Below are positions 19,779 through 20,314 of a stretch of 20,314 nucleotides of DNA, in pieces (positions within the stretch are counted from its first letter, which is position 1; each line of letters opens with the position of its first letter). The notes beneath the pieces are model-generated. The model was not told the DNA's origin. It saw nothing but the letters and a program-made list of their open reading frames with translations, and searched no databases. The translations under genes were made by a program, and so were the position numbers. The stretch is from Chromera velia (lineage: Eukaryota; Sar; Chromeraceae), in contig JAHBMJ010002302.1 of the NCBI GenBank assembly GCA_018398765.1, positions 1 to 20,314 on the forward strand, in the 5' to 3' direction.

Positions 19779-20314
19779 ATGGCCTTGCTTTCGAGAGAGT
19801 GGGAGGGCTCCCTCCCGTTCTCAACCCATGTCCGGCTGAAAAGAGATCTGGGAGAGGGGGGCTTTGAGCAGCTAGTAAAACTTCTAAACAAAATGATGAA
19901 GGGGTATGCTGAGGCAGCGCGGTTTCATCGGGAGGTTCTCCTGCCAAAATTAAAAGACTACTTCGAGAAAAACAAAGCCTCTACGTACGTACTCAATACT
20001 GCTACCGAGCTGGCGGCGTCTTCAGAGTCTACGATGATTGTACCTCTTTTCTTCTTTGAACTGCCGTCCCAACTGGATCTTTTCCTGATGGTCTAGAGTG
20101 CACTAGAAATTATGGAGAAGAATTTCAATCGAGAGGAGTTCTCTGTTCCTCCGGTAGCTATCCTCTATGACGGTAACGCTGCCGGCCGTGACTTCACCCT
20201 GTCTGTTATCGAAAAGCAGATCCCAATTCTGGTTCTTCAGGTACGTTTAGATCCTTATCAGCTAGTAGTAGGCAGGCATCCATGTGCATGCATTTCGTTC
20301 TCCTTTTTCAGGCG
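19779..20314 (+). CDS. N-terminal part of an unidentified protein, in-frame TAG, runs off the window
   Basis: ATG at 19779 opens a frame beginning MALLSREWEGSLPF. It contains an amphipathic, charged helix-rich segment (FEQLVKLLNKMMKGYAEAAR, then KLKDYFEKN) that in pattern resembles the start of an FCH/F-BAR-type coiled coil; that comparison is only by eye. The frame meets TAG at 20094-20096 after 105 codons, then stays open for 48 more (SALEIMEKNF..., ILYDGNAAGRDF...) to a donor GTACGT at 20241. An intron of 71 bases ends in TTTTTCAG at 20311, and GCG at 20312-20314 starts the next exon. Smooth continuation past the TAG to a perfect donor indicates that the downstream part is exon too. Either the gene carries a nonsense mutation or UAG is sense here. 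Confidence 0.6.

Noticed and set aside
19779-20093. Firm call of an F-BAR/FCH domain
   Set aside because: The helix pattern is suggestive, but coiled coils look alike and no family-specific motif can be confirmed by eye.
1-20314. tRNA genes, rRNA, CRISPR arrays
   Set aside because: TTCGA-containing sites were looked at for a T-arm, but none has flanking stems or an A-box. Repeats here are microsatellites or single duplications without regular unique spacers.

Overview
The window looks like nuclear DNA of a microbial eukaryote. It is gene-sparse, intron-rich and full of simple repeats. The recognisable gene is a cyclic-nucleotide-binding-domain (CNBD) potassium channel cut into at least 11 exons by GT-AG introns. 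The introns are packed with CT/CTTT/CCTT and TG tracts. Channel type, mid-range GC and many introns suggest a SAR-type protist, perhaps an alveolate such as a chromerid. That placement is inference from style only.

Layout. 1-24 is a G homopolymer. 342-5653 (+) holds the channel without its S1-S3 half: S4, S5, pore (TTVGYGD), S6, linker, a degenerate CNBD, a CCHC zinc-knuckle-like motif and a long disordered basic tail. 5654-8530 is low-complexity flank with no gene I can defend. From about 8530 to 14340 the DNA turns AT-richer and repeat-derived. It includes a ~1.18 kb element with inverted ends and a 7-bp flanking direct repeat, carrying a broken ORF and a run of hairpins, followed by several old tandem duplications. 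14345-14597 is a displaced copy of channel intron 8 with the last bases of its exon. 15044-16268 (+) is a long coding frame of unknown function with two in-frame TAA codons, ending at a donor of the channel's GTC type. 16500-17230 is GC-rich repeat DNA. About 17375-18831 (-) looks like exons of an unidentified membrane-protein gene. 19779-20314 (+) is the start of another gene, running past an in-frame TAG to a GTACGT donor and a second exon at the window edge.

Most notable are: (1) the zinc-knuckle spacing C-x2-C-x4-H-x4-C fused behind a potassium-channel CNBD whose ligand-contact residues look lost; (2) TAA/TAG codons inside otherwise open frames in two or three of the right-hand genes, meaning either decayed copies or a code in which UAA/UAG are sense; (3) the relocated intron copy; (4) the GTC bias of the channel's 5' splice sites; (5) the inverted-repeat element. 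No operon-like linkage between genes is seen, and no tRNA, rRNA or CRISPR array was recognised.
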